Source: Clostridium akagii DSM 12554 (GTDB taxonomy: Bacteria; Bacillota; Clostridia; Clostridiales; Clostridiaceae). From it: a DNA stretch of 32,224 nt. The DNA lies in assembly GCF_000686725.1 (NCBI RefSeq), contig NZ_JMLK01000030.1, positions 1-32,224 on the forward strand, written 5' to 3'. Of this stretch, positions 1 to 8,450 are shown one piece after another (the first letter of the stretch is position 1; the number at the start of each line of letters is the position of its first letter). A program made the position numbers and the translations under genes. The notes beneath the pieces are model-generated. The model made no database searches. It was not told where the DNA came from and saw only the letters and a list, made by a program, of their open reading frames with translations.

Positions 1-158
1 GGTCCATCCACAATAGACGCAATTTCTTTTATTACCTCATTAAAGTCCCTTCCCTCTCTTGCTATTAGGGATGGATTGGTTGTAACTCCACATATTACTC
101 CCATATCATTAGCTTCTTTTATTTCCTCTACATTTGCTGTATCAATAAATAATTTCAT
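1..158 (-). CDS. Transaldolase / fructose-6-phosphate aldolase family protein, N-terminal part (cut by window edge)
   Basis: The first 52 residues are visible and the rest lies outside the window. The protein begins [16 protein letters not shown] and continues with GVTTNPSL, which is the N-terminal signature of the small transaldolase/fructose-6-phosphate aldolase family. The Asp of FIDTA and the TTNPS loop are active-site elements of that family, whose members form a Schiff base and transfer or release dihydroxyacetone. A GAGGAGG ribosome binding site lies about 8 bases before the ATG. It is the last visible gene of the PTS operon, 68 bases after the kinase-like gene, which suggests a role in the same sugar-phosphate pathway. 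Whether it is a true transaldolase or an aldolase cannot be decided from this part. Confidence 0.85.
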   Translation of the reverse strand, partial: MKLFIDTANVEEIKEANDMGVICGVTTNPSLIAREGRDFNEVIKEIASIVDG

Positions 159-226
159 TTATTATTTCCTCCTCTAATTTAAATTAAGTCTAGGTATTTA
201 TACTAATCTTAATGCAATGGAGCAAT

Positions 227-838
227 TTATTTCATAATTTCCTTTAATTCTTTAATAATCCCAGGATAGTCTACTTTTGAGAAATCCGTTACATCAATTT
301 CAATCAGGTGTCCCAGTTGAAATTTTCCATAGCCTTTATTTTTACAACGATCCATAAACACATCATAGGTTAAAAATCCATCTGCCTTAACACGATTTTC
401 TAGTGCATCTCCCAAATGATACTTATTTACAATATGGCTAAGATGACGTTCTGAATCCAGATCTCTCTGCTTTGAACGTTCATATAATACATCTAAATCT
501 CCAATCAAACGAATTGTTACTACCTCATATTTATATGTTTTAGATATTTGGTTTAATGTCCCATACTGTTTGTCACTAAAAGGATAATCGGAAATAATCT
601 GCTTTCCCTTGTACATTTGAATACGCATCATACTATAATATGAAACCCAACTTTCACTTTCCAAAAATTTCTTTTCATTTAAATCATCATATCCAAACTG
701 ATCATATAATTTCTCTTTAAAATCATCCTGTGATACCATGGTAAATTCTCCACATTCTTTAATAATCTGATTGGCTAAATAAGATTTACCAGTTGCAGGA
801 TACCCAGCTAACAAAATCATTATTTTTTTCATATACAT
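227..838 (-). CDS. P-loop kinase-like ATP-binding protein of the PTS operon
   Basis: This 203-residue protein has an N-terminal Walker A motif GYPATGKS at residues 12-19, followed by a conserved-looking VSQDDFKEKLYD. Such an arrangement is typical of small P-loop kinases (AAA_33/zeta-toxin-like fold). A later RSKQRDLDSERH stretch could supply lid arginines. The substrate is unknown. Its place between a ketose-bisphosphate aldolase and a transaldolase-family gene suggests that it phosphorylates a sugar or sugar phosphate, but this is inference. Two starts are possible: ATG at 838 with a GGAGG 11 bases upstream, or ATG at 832 (MKKIMILLAG) with a GAGG 9 bases upstream. Both give the same functional protein. 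A long hairpin (865-902) separates it from the aldolase gene. Confidence 0.7.
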   Translation of the reverse strand: MYMKKIMILLAGYPATGKSYLANQIIKECGEFTMVSQDDFKEKLYDQFGYDDLNEKKFLESESWVSYYSMMRIQMYKGKQIISDYPFSDKQYGTLNQISKTYKYEVVTIRLIGDLDVLYERSKQRDLDSERHLSHIVNKYHLGDALENRVKADGFLTYDVFMDRCKNKGYGKFQLGHLIEIDVTDFSKVDYPGIIKELKEIMK

Positions 839-864
839 TTTCCTCTTTTCCTCCTTTTTATAAG

Positions 865-902
865 AATACGGTATTAGAAATGATAATATCTAATACCGTA
901 TT
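865..902 (-). repeat. Perfect 14-bp inverted repeat between aldolase and kinase genes
   Basis: AATACGGTATTAGA at 865-878 and its exact complement at 889-902 enclose a 10-base loop. It lies in the 112-base gap between two co-directional operon genes and has no clear U-tract on the minus strand. It therefore looks more like an mRNA-stabilising or processing hairpin, or a partial attenuator, than a standard terminator. Confidence 0.75.
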
Positions 903-950
903 GATAATAAAAAGAAATAAGTTAAATTCGTTTTTGCCAATAACATATCA

Positions 951-1799
951 TTATTTATATGAACTACCTAATATATCTATTTTATTTTCAATAACCTTTT
1001 GAACGGCATCATTTGAAGGTATTACAAGGTCTCTGCATGAATCTGCAAGGTCTGCATTTTTAAAATTTTTCTTCGTAGCATCTACCCATGCTACATTTAG
1101 TTCCGTTCCTATATTTACTTTAGATATTCCACCTAATATACATTTTTTTAAATCTTCTTCAGAAACACCGGTTCCTCCATGAAGCACCAATGGAATGTCT
1201 ATTACATCATGAATATTTTTTAATACACTAAAATTAAGTTTTGCTTTTGATTTCCATTGTCCATGTGAAGTACCAAAACCTATTGCTAAAGCGTCTATGC
1301 CTGTTGACTGTACAAATTTCACTGCATCTTCAGGACTTGTATACCTAATTTCCCCTTCATTTGAAGCAACTCCATCCTCAGTACCACCAATAGTTCCTAG
1401 TTCTGCTTCTACTGATACACCATGCTCCTTTGCATATTTAACTACTTCTTTTGTTTTTTCAATATTTTCTTCTAGTGAAAGTGCTGAAGCATCAATCATT
1501 ACTGAAGAAAAACCATTATCTATTGCTATTTTAATTGTAGCAAAATCTTTTGTATGATCTAAATGTAACGCTACATCCACACCAGTTTCCCTAGCTAGTT
1601 CTTTTACTGTACTACTAAGCAATGCGAACCCTATATACTTACATGTAGTTGGTGAAATTTGTAGTATAATAGGTGAATTTTTAACTTTAGCAGCTTCTAT
1701 CATTGAAGGAACCATTTCAAGACAATGGATATTAAAGGATCCTACTGCAAATTTACCTTTTCTAGTGTTTTTTAATATTTCTTTTAGTGTTAAATACAT
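951..1799 (-). CDS. Class II ketose-bisphosphate aldolase (fructose/tagatose type)
   Basis: The 282-residue product matches class II aldolases of the FbaA/GatY/KbaY group, which cleave a ketose 1,6-bisphosphate to dihydroxyacetone phosphate and an aldehyde phosphate. Visible motifs are LHLDHTKDF (catalytic Asp81 and zinc ligand His82), EAELGTIGGTEDG, GFGTSHGQWK (zinc ligand His179), LVLHGGTGV (zinc ligand His207) and KVNIGTEL in the phosphate site. The ATG at 1799 is chosen because a GAGGAG lies 9 bases upstream. The reading frame extends to a TTG at 1808, but that codon abuts the same GAGGAG with no spacing. The operon context (PTS, kinase-like protein, transaldolase family) fits a sugar or polyol catabolic pathway. 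The stereochemistry of the substrate cannot be told from sequence alone. Confidence 0.92.
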   Translation of the reverse strand: MYLTLKEILKNTRKGKFAVGSFNIHCLEMVPSMIEAAKVKNSPIILQISPTTCKYIGFALLSSTVKELARETGVDVALHLDHTKDFATIKIAIDNGFSSVMIDASALSLEENIEKTKEVVKYAKEHGVSVEAELGTIGGTEDGVASNEGEIRYTSPEDAVKFVQSTGIDALAIGFGTSHGQWKSKAKLNFSVLKNIHDVIDIPLVLHGGTGVSEEDLKKCILGGISKVNIGTELNVAWVDATKKNFKNADLADSCRDLVIPSNDAVQKVIENKIDILGSSYK

Positions 1800-1913
1800 A
1801 CTTAACAACTCCTCAAGTTTTAATTTTTTTATAGTGGATTGTAATGATACTAGTGCTTACTCTTTATGCTTGTACCTAATTTTGCTTTGGATTTATCCTA
1901 TGCAAGGGTAAAT

Positions 1914-2303
1914 TTAACCCTTGCCTCGAATCACATCTTTTGATAATTGTAGCAATTCATCAGTTTTATCCATATAATGTTTAACCATTACGTAATCCTT
2001 TACACTAATTGCTTGTTTTCGTTTGATGTTATAAAGCTTTACTAAATCTGTATATGCCCTGCCAAGAGACTTATTTTCACTAATACTGATTTCATAGTAT
2101 TTTATAGCATCATCTATTTTATCTGCTTGAAAATACAAACTTCCAATTTTCCTTAATACTTTAATTCTCTCTTCGCCTTCAACTGAATCAATAGTGTTAG
2201 ATAAATTTTCAGCTTCTTGCAATAGCGTCTCTTTATCTATTATTTTAGGTTCTTCTTTTAAAACTGAAGATGGTTCTTTGTTTTTATGCTTTCTAAAAAA
2301 CAT
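1914..2303 (-). CDS. Small TPR-like protein of the PTS operon
   Basis: A 129-residue hydrophilic protein. It begins with a lysine-rich segment (MFFRKHKNKEPS) and then forms helices resembling tetratricopeptide repeats: a unit around IGSLYFQADKIDDAIKYYEI (residues about 51-70) and a following helix pair around RAYTDLVKLYNIKRKQA. There is no signal peptide or membrane segment. AGGAGG lies 8 bases before the ATG. It sits between the PTS IIC gene and the aldolase, 24 bases after the IIC stop, so it is cotranscribed with them. A protein-protein interaction role, perhaps regulatory, is the only reasonable inference; no enzymatic motif is visible. Confidence 0.65.
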   Translation of the reverse strand: MFFRKHKNKEPSSVLKEEPKIIDKETLLQEAENLSNTIDSVEGEERIKVLRKIGSLYFQADKIDDAIKYYEISISENKSLGRAYTDLVKLYNIKRKQAISVKDYVMVKHYMDKTDELLQLSKDVIRGKG

Positions 2304-2327
2304 TAATATCGCCTCCTATTCTATATG

Positions 2328-3608
2328 CTAAATTGCTTTAAGTATTGGAGAGATAATCCATGCATATAACAAAGCTGCAGTTACCGTATCTACATCTGTT
2401 GCTGTTGCATTAATAAATCCCATTTTATTAAAACTCACTACTAACAATGCTGGAAGTAATGTTATGAAGAAACCATGAGCTATGGTGGCAATTACAGCTC
2501 CTCGTCTACCACCAACTGCATTACCAAAAATACCTGCAGTACCACCTGCAAAGAAGTTTGTTAGCATTCCTGGTAATATCATAGCTAATCCAAATCTCGG
2601 CAAAATGAACATTGCTAGAACACTACCTATTGTTGTTCCTATAAAACCAATTGTTACAGCATTAGGTGCATAGGGGAATAATACTGGACAATCTAGTGCA
2701 GGAATAGCATCTGGTACAATTTTTAATGCAATACCCCTAAATGCTGGAACAATTTCACCTAGTAAGAGTCTAACTCCTGATAGTAATACATAAACCCCTA
2801 CAACGAATTGAACTGCTTGTAAAAATGCATATACAACATAATTTACATTTCCTGAAAATTGAGCACCAAATTTAGGTCCTGCAAAAATAGCTGTTATAAT
2901 GTAAAGTGGTATCATAACAAGGCCTACAGAAAGATACGTATCTTGCAAGAATTCAAATCCTTTTGGTAACTTCAAGTCTTCAGTTGACTTAGATTTATCA
3001 CCTACAAGTTTGGCAACCCCAGCCGTGAACATATAACCAACTGTACAAAAATGTCCTAATGCAATATCATCACTACCTGTTATCATGCGAACTATAGGTT
3101 GAGCAATAGCTGGCATTCCTACTGCAAAAATTCCACCAACAATTCCCCCAACAACTATTAACGATATTCCACTTAATCCAGCAAAGCTTCCAAATACAGT
3201 AGTCATTGTAGCCATCCATAGTATTGCCTGTCCAGTTAAGAATATATATTTCCATCTAGTAAATCTTGCAATGATTATATTAACTACGAATATTGATAAA
3301 AATGTTAGAGCAATTGAATTTCCAAGATGTAGCGTATTCATTGCTTGACCATTAATTGCTTCGATAGAAGGAACTATACCTTGCATTCCAAAGCCTTTTG
3401 AGAATATTTTCCCAAAATATGTTAATGATAAAACTATTATTCCAGAGCCAGCAGATAGTACTAAAAAACCTAATAACGTTTTGAATGTCCCTGATATAAC
3501 ATCTCCTGCACTTTTCCTTTGCAGTGCTAGACCAAGCAGTGCTATCAATGCAATTGTAATAGATGCTTGGGTTAAAATATTTTGAACTATAAAATTTACT
3601 ACCCCCAT
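2328..3608 (-). CDS. PTS transporter subunit IIC, UlaA (ascorbate/SgaT) family
   Basis: A 426-residue, very hydrophobic protein with roughly ten membrane segments. It resembles UlaA-type IIC proteins: an LGLALQRKSAGDVISGTFKTLLGFLVL-like N-terminal region, the polar stretch AINGQAMNTLHLGNS, and the glycine-rich segments GGIVGGIFAVGMP and FAGGTAGIFGNAVGGRRGA. UlaA proteins move their substrate across the membrane while the IIB partner phosphorylates it. The ATG at 3608 is preferred because GAGGAG lies 9 bases upstream; the frame opens further to a TTG at 3617 that directly abuts the Shine-Dalgarno. It follows the IIB gene by 24 bases. The usual ascorbate genes (ulaD, ulaE, ulaF, ulaG) are not seen, so the substrate is probably another sugar or polyol. 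Confidence 0.88.
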   Translation of the reverse strand: MGVVNFIVQNILTQASITIALIALLGLALQRKSAGDVISGTFKTLLGFLVLSAGSGIIVLSLTYFGKIFSKGFGMQGIVPSIEAINGQAMNTLHLGNSIALTFLSIFVVNIIIARFTRWKYIFLTGQAILWMATMTTVFGSFAGLSGISLIVVGGIVGGIFAVGMPAIAQPIVRMITGSDDIALGHFCTVGYMFTAGVAKLVGDKSKSTEDLKLPKGFEFLQDTYLSVGLVMIPLYIITAIFAGPKFGAQFSGNVNYVVYAFLQAVQFVVGVYVLLSGVRLLLGEIVPAFRGIALKIVPDAIPALDCPVLFPYAPNAVTIGFIGTTIGSVLAMFILPRFGLAMILPGMLTNFFAGGTAGIFGNAVGGRRGAVIATIAHGFFITLLPALLVVSFNKMGFINATATDVDTVTAALLYAWIISPILKAI

Positions 3609-3632
3609 AATTCTCAACTCCTCTTTTTTTTA

Positions 3633-3923
3633 TTATAATTCACCTTTTTCTTTTAAAACGGGTACTAACTTCTCTCGTATTTCATTTTTATCAACTAACC
3701 TATTTAGAAATATCTTGGTGGTATTAGTATCATATTTTTCAACTTGATGCTTGAAGTTATTTGCAGCGATAATAATATCTGCATTTGTACCAGCTACTGA
3801 AGTAATGTCGGTATGATCTAATTTTGCTGTAACATTAAGATCCTTTAATACAGAGTCCACCGTCATCTCACAAGCAAAGCTACTTCCTAGTCCTGCACCA
3901 CAAACCATTAATATTTTTAACAT
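3633..3923 (-). CDS. PTS transporter subunit IIB, ascorbate/galactitol type
   Basis: This 96-residue cytoplasmic protein begins MLKILMVCGAGLGSSFACEM. Cys8 in the loop CGAGLGSS is the residue that accepts phosphate from EIIA and passes it to the sugar in the SgaB/GatB-type IIB family. Length is normal for a free IIB. AGGGGAG lies about 8 bases before the ATG. It is the first transporter gene after the regulator, with a 49-base gap, and is followed by its IIC partner. Confidence 0.9.
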   Translation of the reverse strand: MLKILMVCGAGLGSSFACEMTVDSVLKDLNVTAKLDHTDITSVAGTNADIIIAANNFKHQVEKYDTNTTKIFLNRLVDKNEIREKLVPVLKEKGEL

Positions 3924-3972
3924 AATATCACTCCCCTAATTTAATATAAATATATTGTTTTTCACTGATGCC

Positions 3973-6117
3973 TTAGTCGAAATCGTTTTCATCTTTATCT
4001 TTTAGCAATGGTAATATTTCCTCTACCGAGTTAGCGTTTTTTAACATCTCAACTTTTTCTTCATCATTAAACAAATCAACAAGAGTTGATAATGCCTTGC
4101 TATGTGAATAATTATCAATAGCACCTAAACATATTACAACACTTACAGGATCGTTGTCTTCGCTGCCAAAATTCACTGGAACAGATAATTTTATTAAACT
4201 CATCCCAAGTTTGATTACACCTTCACTAGGTCTTGCATGTGGTAATGCTATTCCAGGCACGATTACTATATATGGACCCATTTCTATTACAGTTTCAATC
4301 ATTGCATCTATAAACCTAGGTTCTATGCATCCATTATCGACTAATAATGCTCCTCCTTGCCTAACTGCCTCTTTCCAATCAGCTGCATACACATTAGCTC
4401 TTATTGTATCTTTCGTTAACAATTCACTTAACATAGGTTGAATCACCTCCTTAGTATCTAGTTGCCCAGCATTTTTAATGCACTTAGATAATTCATTTAT
4501 TAATTTTTCTTTGCATATTATTGAACAATTATCTTCTACTATTGATATAATTTCATTTAACAAACCTATGTGTTTGTAACTTTCGCCTCCTTTAATTGGT
4601 GAATTTTCTCTGCAAAATTTATTTATCTTTTCAATATCTTTATCTGGAAGCATTGGACTAACTATCAAAATAGGTTTATAAAAATATTCAAGTGGAATTG
4701 TTGATAATATAAGATCAATTTTTTCTAAATTCATAAATTTCACTTGATGGCTAGAAACGTTTTCAATTATTCTAAAATTATGAAACTCACTATTCAATCT
4801 AGATTCTAGCAATTTAGAAGTACCTACTCCTGTACTACATATCAAAATCACATTATAAACTGCTTTATGTTTATTTTTTTTCCTTTCATATGCTGCACCA
4901 AAATGAAGTGTTATATATCCTAATTCTTCATCAGGTATTTTTTGACCAATAAATTTTTCTAATGGTTCAATGGAACTTCTTACCTTATCAAACATCAAAC
5001 TGTATTGTTCTTTTATTTCATTAAGCATAGGATTGTAAAGTGGGAGATTATTTTTTAATCTATATATGGTTGGAATTAAATGTTTTAGCAAACCCTCATA
5101 TATCTCATCATTATCACCAAAATCAACGCCCATTTGCTTTCCCACATTTTCTATTATCTTACTTGATAATGCTTCAATTTGAACCCAATTAACATCCTTA
5201 TGAATTTCTGATTTTTTACTATTCTCCTTTCCACTTAACAAATGAAGTGTTATATAACCTACTTCATCTATAGGAAAATTAATATTAAATTTTTCTTCCA
5301 AAGTTTTTACCATTACAGATGCAACTGAAAATTCATTTGATACTTTTAAAATTTTAAGCTCATTGCTTGACATATGAATATCCTTACCAAACTGTATTCT
5401 TTTTATTGCCAAAGCGATGTGTAATACTAATGATGAATAACTTTCGTCTAATAGATATTTATTTAATTGTTTTTCTGCAATTCCAACTGTTTCTTTGATT
5501 ACTTCAATGTCTAAATCATCAAAAATATTATTAAACTTTTCATTTAACATTTTTGGGTTTATTGTTTCTGTTTTGCTTATTGAATCTGTACCTATAAATT
5601 TTAATGATTCAAATAACAAATATAAAATCGCACTTCTGTAATACTTTTCATTGCCTATGATCTTAATGCCCTTTGATGGAATAGCTTGCATTTTTAATTT
5701 ATGATCTTTAAGCCATTTCCTTACTTTCTTCAAATCATTAATTATTGTACTTCGACTTACCTTTATGCTTTCAGCTAATGTATCAATTACTACATACTCA
5801 TTTGATTCAAACATTGAAAGCAGAATGTAACTTACCCTTTCATCAGAATTAAGAATATATTCATTGAACTTTTTGTTACATATTAATACTTTTAGTTTTT
5901 TAATATGTTCTTTATTTACCATATAGGAAATTCCAAGATTAGAGTTTTTCCCAATTGGCGTTAAATCATTGCTTAATAGAAATTCATCAATTTTTTCAAT
6001 GTCGTATCTTATGGTTCTCATGGATACCTTAAACATTTCTGACAACTCAATTAACTTTATAGGTTCTTGTTCATTAATTATATGGTATAGGATCTTAGCA
6101 CATCTTTCATTAATCAA
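3973..6117 (-). CDS. PRD-domain transcriptional regulator with EIIB-like and EIIA domains (BglG/MtlR-like activator)
   Basis: A 714-residue regulator heading the PTS operon. In order it shows an N-terminal winged helix (residues about 5-55), a second Mga-like HTH (about 95-140, with IKVSRSTIINDLKKVRKWL), two PRD domains carrying all four expected histidines (His233, His292, His346, His405), a GatB-like EIIB domain with Cys427 in ILICSTGVGTS, and a fructose/mannitol-type EIIA domain with active-site His627 in ALPHARP. In this family phosphorylation of these residues couples activator activity to transport and to the general PTS state. The TTG at 6117 is the chosen start because AAGGGG lies 8 bases upstream; the frame opens at a GTG at 6126 that overlaps the Shine-Dalgarno. 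The EIIA domain may also serve the neighbouring IIB/IIC pair, since no free EIIA gene is visible. Confidence 0.92.
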   Translation of the reverse strand: MINERCAKILYHIINEQEPIKLIELSEMFKVSMRTIRYDIEKIDEFLLSNDLTPIGKNSNLGISYMVNKEHIKKLKVLICNKKFNEYILNSDERVSYILLSMFESNEYVVIDTLAESIKVSRSTIINDLKKVRKWLKDHKLKMQAIPSKGIKIIGNEKYYRSAILYLLFESLKFIGTDSISKTETINPKMLNEKFNNIFDDLDIEVIKETVGIAEKQLNKYLLDESYSSLVLHIALAIKRIQFGKDIHMSSNELKILKVSNEFSVASVMVKTLEEKFNINFPIDEVGYITLHLLSGKENSKKSEIHKDVNWVQIEALSSKIIENVGKQMGVDFGDNDEIYEGLLKHLIPTIYRLKNNLPLYNPMLNEIKEQYSLMFDKVRSSIEPLEKFIGQKIPDEELGYITLHFGAAYERKKNKHKAVYNVILICSTGVGTSKLLESRLNSEFHNFRIIENVSSHQVKFMNLEKIDLILSTIPLEYFYKPILIVSPMLPDKDIEKINKFCRENSPIKGGESYKHIGLLNEIISIVEDNCSIICKEKLINELSKCIKNAGQLDTKEVIQPMLSELLTKDTIRANVYAADWKEAVRQGGALLVDNGCIEPRFIDAMIETVIEMGPYIVIVPGIALPHARPSEGVIKLGMSLIKLSVPVNFGSEDNDPVSVVICLGAIDNYSHSKALSTLVDLFNDEEKVEMLKNANSVEEILPLLKDKDENDFD

Positions 6118-6141
6118 TAGAAACACCCCTTACAAACTTTA

Positions 6142-6195
6142 TGTAATCGTTTCGTATGACACCTTTAGTATATACAAGATATTTTCACTTGTTAA
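6142..6195 (-). promoter_or_regulatory. Sigma-A promoter of the PTS operon with a candidate cre (CcpA) site
   Basis: On the minus strand a -35 TTAACA (6190-6195) and a -10 TATACT (6167-6172) are spaced by 17 bases and lead to the regulator gene. Just downstream, 6155-6142 reads ACGAAACGATTACA, which matches the clostridial/bacillary cre consensus in its last 11 positions but not in its first three. A CcpA site at the transcription start would fit catabolite repression of a sugar operon. The promoter is fairly clear; the cre call is tentative. Nothing else was recognised in the rest of the 395-base gap (6118-6512) except the terminator at its far end. Confidence 0.5.
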
Positions 6196-6470
6196 GTTCA
6201 GATTATGTCACACATATAGTGAATATTTTGCATTAATACAAACTTTCATAGTGGTTTAATTTTGGCAATCTAGTGCTGTTAACTGAATTTAAGTACAATT
6301 AATTTAATCATTTCACTAAATATTGCTTTAATTTATACTAACAAAAAAATTAAAAATTATTTATAAATCATGGAAAATAATTATGCAATCTCCCACTATG
6401 ATTAAGTTAGTACCACAAAATCACGTTTAATCACTTTATTACAATGTTTATTCCAACCTTTTCATGCATG

Positions 6471-6503
6471 AAAAAAAAGTTCTGACAAAATCGCCAAAAC
6501 TTT
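6471..6503 (-). terminator. Rho-independent terminator of the EFR1 gene
   Basis: On the minus strand AAAGTTTTGGCGA pairs with TGTCAGAACTTT (one mismatch and G-U pairs) and is followed by a run of eight T. It lies 10 bases after the stop codon of the ferredoxin-flavodoxin gene and insulates it from the PTS operon. Confidence 0.8.
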
Positions 6504-6512
6504 TAAATAAAA

Positions 6513-7259
6513 TCAATAGTATATATTTTTATAATCAGGATGTACATATCGTTTTTTGTTCTTTGTTTTTTTACCAACTTGAATTGCATTTTTAGGGCAC
6601 CTGTTTACACATCCAAAACAATTTACGCAGCTACTTCCCCAAACCGGTTTCTCATCAAATGTAATATTTTGTACAGGGCAAACCTTTATGCATAACTTAC
6701 ATCCTATACATTTATCATCCGAATATAACTTTTTATCAAAATCTTTATATATGTGTTTTATTAATTTATTGCCTTGTTTAGATATAAAACGCATTCCTGG
6801 TATTGGACGGTACATTATTGTATCCTTTTTATTTAATATATCTTTAGCAAAATTATTAATTTCAGTTACTGATTTATCTAGCAGGCTTTTCTGTTTTGCA
6901 GGTCCTGGTGCGCTTGTACTATATATATCGCTTTCAGGCATTTTTACTTTAAACCAAGCATCGACGTCTTCCTTAAAGTCAAGATATGACCCAGCTGCAG
7001 AATTTGCGTAAGTTATAATAGCGAATACATATATATTTTCCTTATTAATGTGGCTGAATAGTTTGTTTTTGAAATCTAGCACTATATCCGGTGCACTTGC
7101 ACCATAACAAGGAAATACGATACCAATTTGCTTTGCATTATCACATTGTTTAAAATCATTAAACCGGGCTAATGGTACAACCTGTTCACCTTCAATTTGA
7201 TCTGCAACTTGTTTTGCCACCGCATATGAATTCCCAGCACCTGAAAAATAAAATATCAT
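6513..7259 (-). CDS. EFR1 family ferrodoxin (flavodoxin domain plus two 4Fe-4S clusters)
   Basis: A 248-residue fusion. The N-terminal half is flavodoxin-like and opens with MIFYFSGAGNSYAVA, the FMN phosphate-binding loop. The C-terminal part carries two 4Fe-4S ferredoxin motifs: Cys184, 187, 190, 194 (CIGCKLCIKVCP) and Cys211, 214, 217, 221 (CVNCFGCVNRCP). Such proteins move electrons between ferredoxin and flavin partners in anaerobes; the specific partner is not known. The ATG at 7259 is chosen because AGGGGG lies 9 bases upstream and the flavodoxin fold starts exactly there; the frame extends 20 residues further without support. It is divergent from a TetR regulator, which probably controls it. 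A nitroreductase remnant lies beyond that regulator. Confidence 0.9.
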   Translation of the reverse strand: MIFYFSGAGNSYAVAKQVADQIEGEQVVPLARFNDFKQCDNAKQIGIVFPCYGASAPDIVLDFKNKLFSHINKENIYVFAIITYANSAAGSYLDFKEDVDAWFKVKMPESDIYSTSAPGPAKQKSLLDKSVTEINNFAKDILNKKDTIMYRPIPGMRFISKQGNKLIKHIYKDFDKKLYSDDKCIGCKLCIKVCPVQNITFDEKPVWGSSCVNCFGCVNRCPKNAIQVGKKTKNKKRYVHPDYKNIYY

Positions 7260-7279
7260 TAATATAATCCCCCTAAAAT

Positions 7280-7414
7280 AGTATAACATAATTTTATAGT
7301 TTTTTAATTTAGCAGTCAAGATTTAAAAACATTGTATATCTCAGAAGTTTCTTTGTCAATATGTTTTTTAATTTTATGGCTAGTATTTAAAAACTTTATC
7401 TTTTATGTTATAAT
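7280..7414. promoter_or_regulatory. Divergent promoter region between EFR1 and TetR genes
   Basis: Two extended -10 elements face away from each other: ATGTTATAAT on the plus strand (-10 at 7409-7414) for the TetR gene and ATGTTATACT on the minus strand (-10 at 7280-7285) for the EFR1 gene. Both carry the TGn extension, and their -35 regions are poor. A loose inverted repeat (TTAAAAACATTG and CAATATGTTTTTTAA, around 7325-7370) lies between them and could be the TetR operator, though it is imperfect. Confidence 0.5.
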
Positions 7415-7452
7415 AACCTAGAAATTCTAACAATATAATAGAGGTGTCTTAC

Positions 7453-8031
7453 ATGAACAAATACGAAATAAGAACACAAAAAAAGAAAGATGCTATCATT
7501 AAAACATCTTTAGCCCTATTTAAAGAAAAGGGCTATACAAATGTTAGCATTAATGAAATAGCATCTTTATCAGGAATTTCTACGGTGTCTATTTATAACT
7601 ATTTTAATAGTAAAGAGGGATTGGTCACAGAATGTACAAATATTTTGATGAAAGATAACATTCAAATGATAAGAGATCTATTAGATAAAAAAATTGATTT
7701 TAAAGAAAAGTTACTACAAGCATTTTCTATTTGCTTTGGTACACACGAGCAATTGTTAGGTGAATACTTTTCTCCTGAAGCCTTAAATGATAAGGTGCTG
7801 GTGAATTTATATGGTGAACAGGCAAATAAAATTAGAACTAAAATTCTAATGGAATTTATAGAATTAGGGAAAAAAGACGGTGTTATTGCACCATCAATCT
7901 CTACCCAAACTATTACTGACTATTTAAATGCCATCACACAAATACAATTATCATGGGATGCAGAAAGCAATTACAGAGAAAAGAGTCTTGAACTCTATCA
8001 CCTTGCTTTATATGGATTAATAGGTCAGTGA
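7453..8031 (+). CDS. TetR/AcrR family transcriptional regulator
   Basis: A 192-residue regulator with a standard TetR N-terminal DNA-binding domain: KKDAIIKTSLALFKEKGYTNVSINEIA followed by the recognition-helix region SGISTVSIYNYFNSKEGLV (residues about 12-57). The C-terminal part is helical and ligand-binding in this family, with no recognised ligand. The ATG at 7453 is preferred to the GTG at 7444, because the GTG lies within the GAGGTG Shine-Dalgarno. It is divergent from the EFR1 gene and probably represses it and itself. No clear terminator follows. Confidence 0.9.
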   Translation: MNKYEIRTQKKKDAIIKTSLALFKEKGYTNVSINEIASLSGISTVSIYNYFNSKEGLVTECTNILMKDNIQMIRDLLDKKIDFKEKLLQAFSICFGTHEQLLGEYFSPEALNDKVLVNLYGEQANKIRTKILMEFIELGKKDGVIAPSISTQTITDYLNAITQIQLSWDAESNYREKSLELYHLALYGLIGQ

Positions 8032-8114
8032 CAGTTTTTCCAATAGTCACATGATAATAATTGTAAATCATTTCCTTCGTTACATATCTTGCTAAGTTTT
8101 AGGGGAATTGTTAA

Positions 8115-8354
8115 CTTCAATATTCATTTTCACCATATATTAACGATGCCATAAAACAAAATGCTAATGAGGGATACTGTGAACCTCTTGTTAAGTTTTA
8201 TTCAGAAGCAATTGAGCAGGAAGAAGAGATTCGCAAATTTGGAATACCTGAAGGTTATAAGCCCTACTATGCAGTAGCTTTCGGCTATAAAGCAAAAAAG
8301 ACAGAACAGACTGCACCAAAAAGAAATATGGATGTTATAAACTATGTTAGATAA
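8115..8354 (+). pseudogene. C-terminal remnant of a nitroreductase family protein
   Basis: From 8115 to the stop at 8354 one frame encodes about 79 residues without a usable start. It includes SPYINDAIKQNANEGY near its beginning and FGIPEGYKPYYAVAFGYK near its end. The latter is the typical C-terminal segment of FMN nitroreductases (GIPxGY...AxxxGY). An in-frame TAA at 8112 closes the frame upstream, and the N-terminal FMN-binding part (about 100 or more residues) is absent. There is no ribosome binding site. It is therefore a truncated relic. Some EFR1-like proteins are found near nitroreductases, so this may be the decayed partner of the neighbouring gene; that is inference. The remainder of the gap 8032-8492 holds no recognisable gene. 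Confidence 0.75.
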
Positions 8355-8450
8355 ACAATTCATAAAACCATCCTTTTTAATCCCGTGTGTCCCTCCTATA
8401 TAATGACACAAAACCATATTTTATTACTATATAGTTTTATTGAATTATGG

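Noticed and set aside
2328-3923. Calling the PTS operon an L-ascorbate utilisation operon
   Set aside because: The IIB and IIC are of the ascorbate/galactitol type, but the ascorbate pathway enzymes are absent and the neighbouring aldolase and transaldolase-family genes point to another substrate.
7325-7370. Imperfect inverted repeat between the EFR1 and TetR genes as a firm operator
   Set aside because: The arms differ by insertions and the spacing is long; it is kept only as a tentative remark in the promoter entry.
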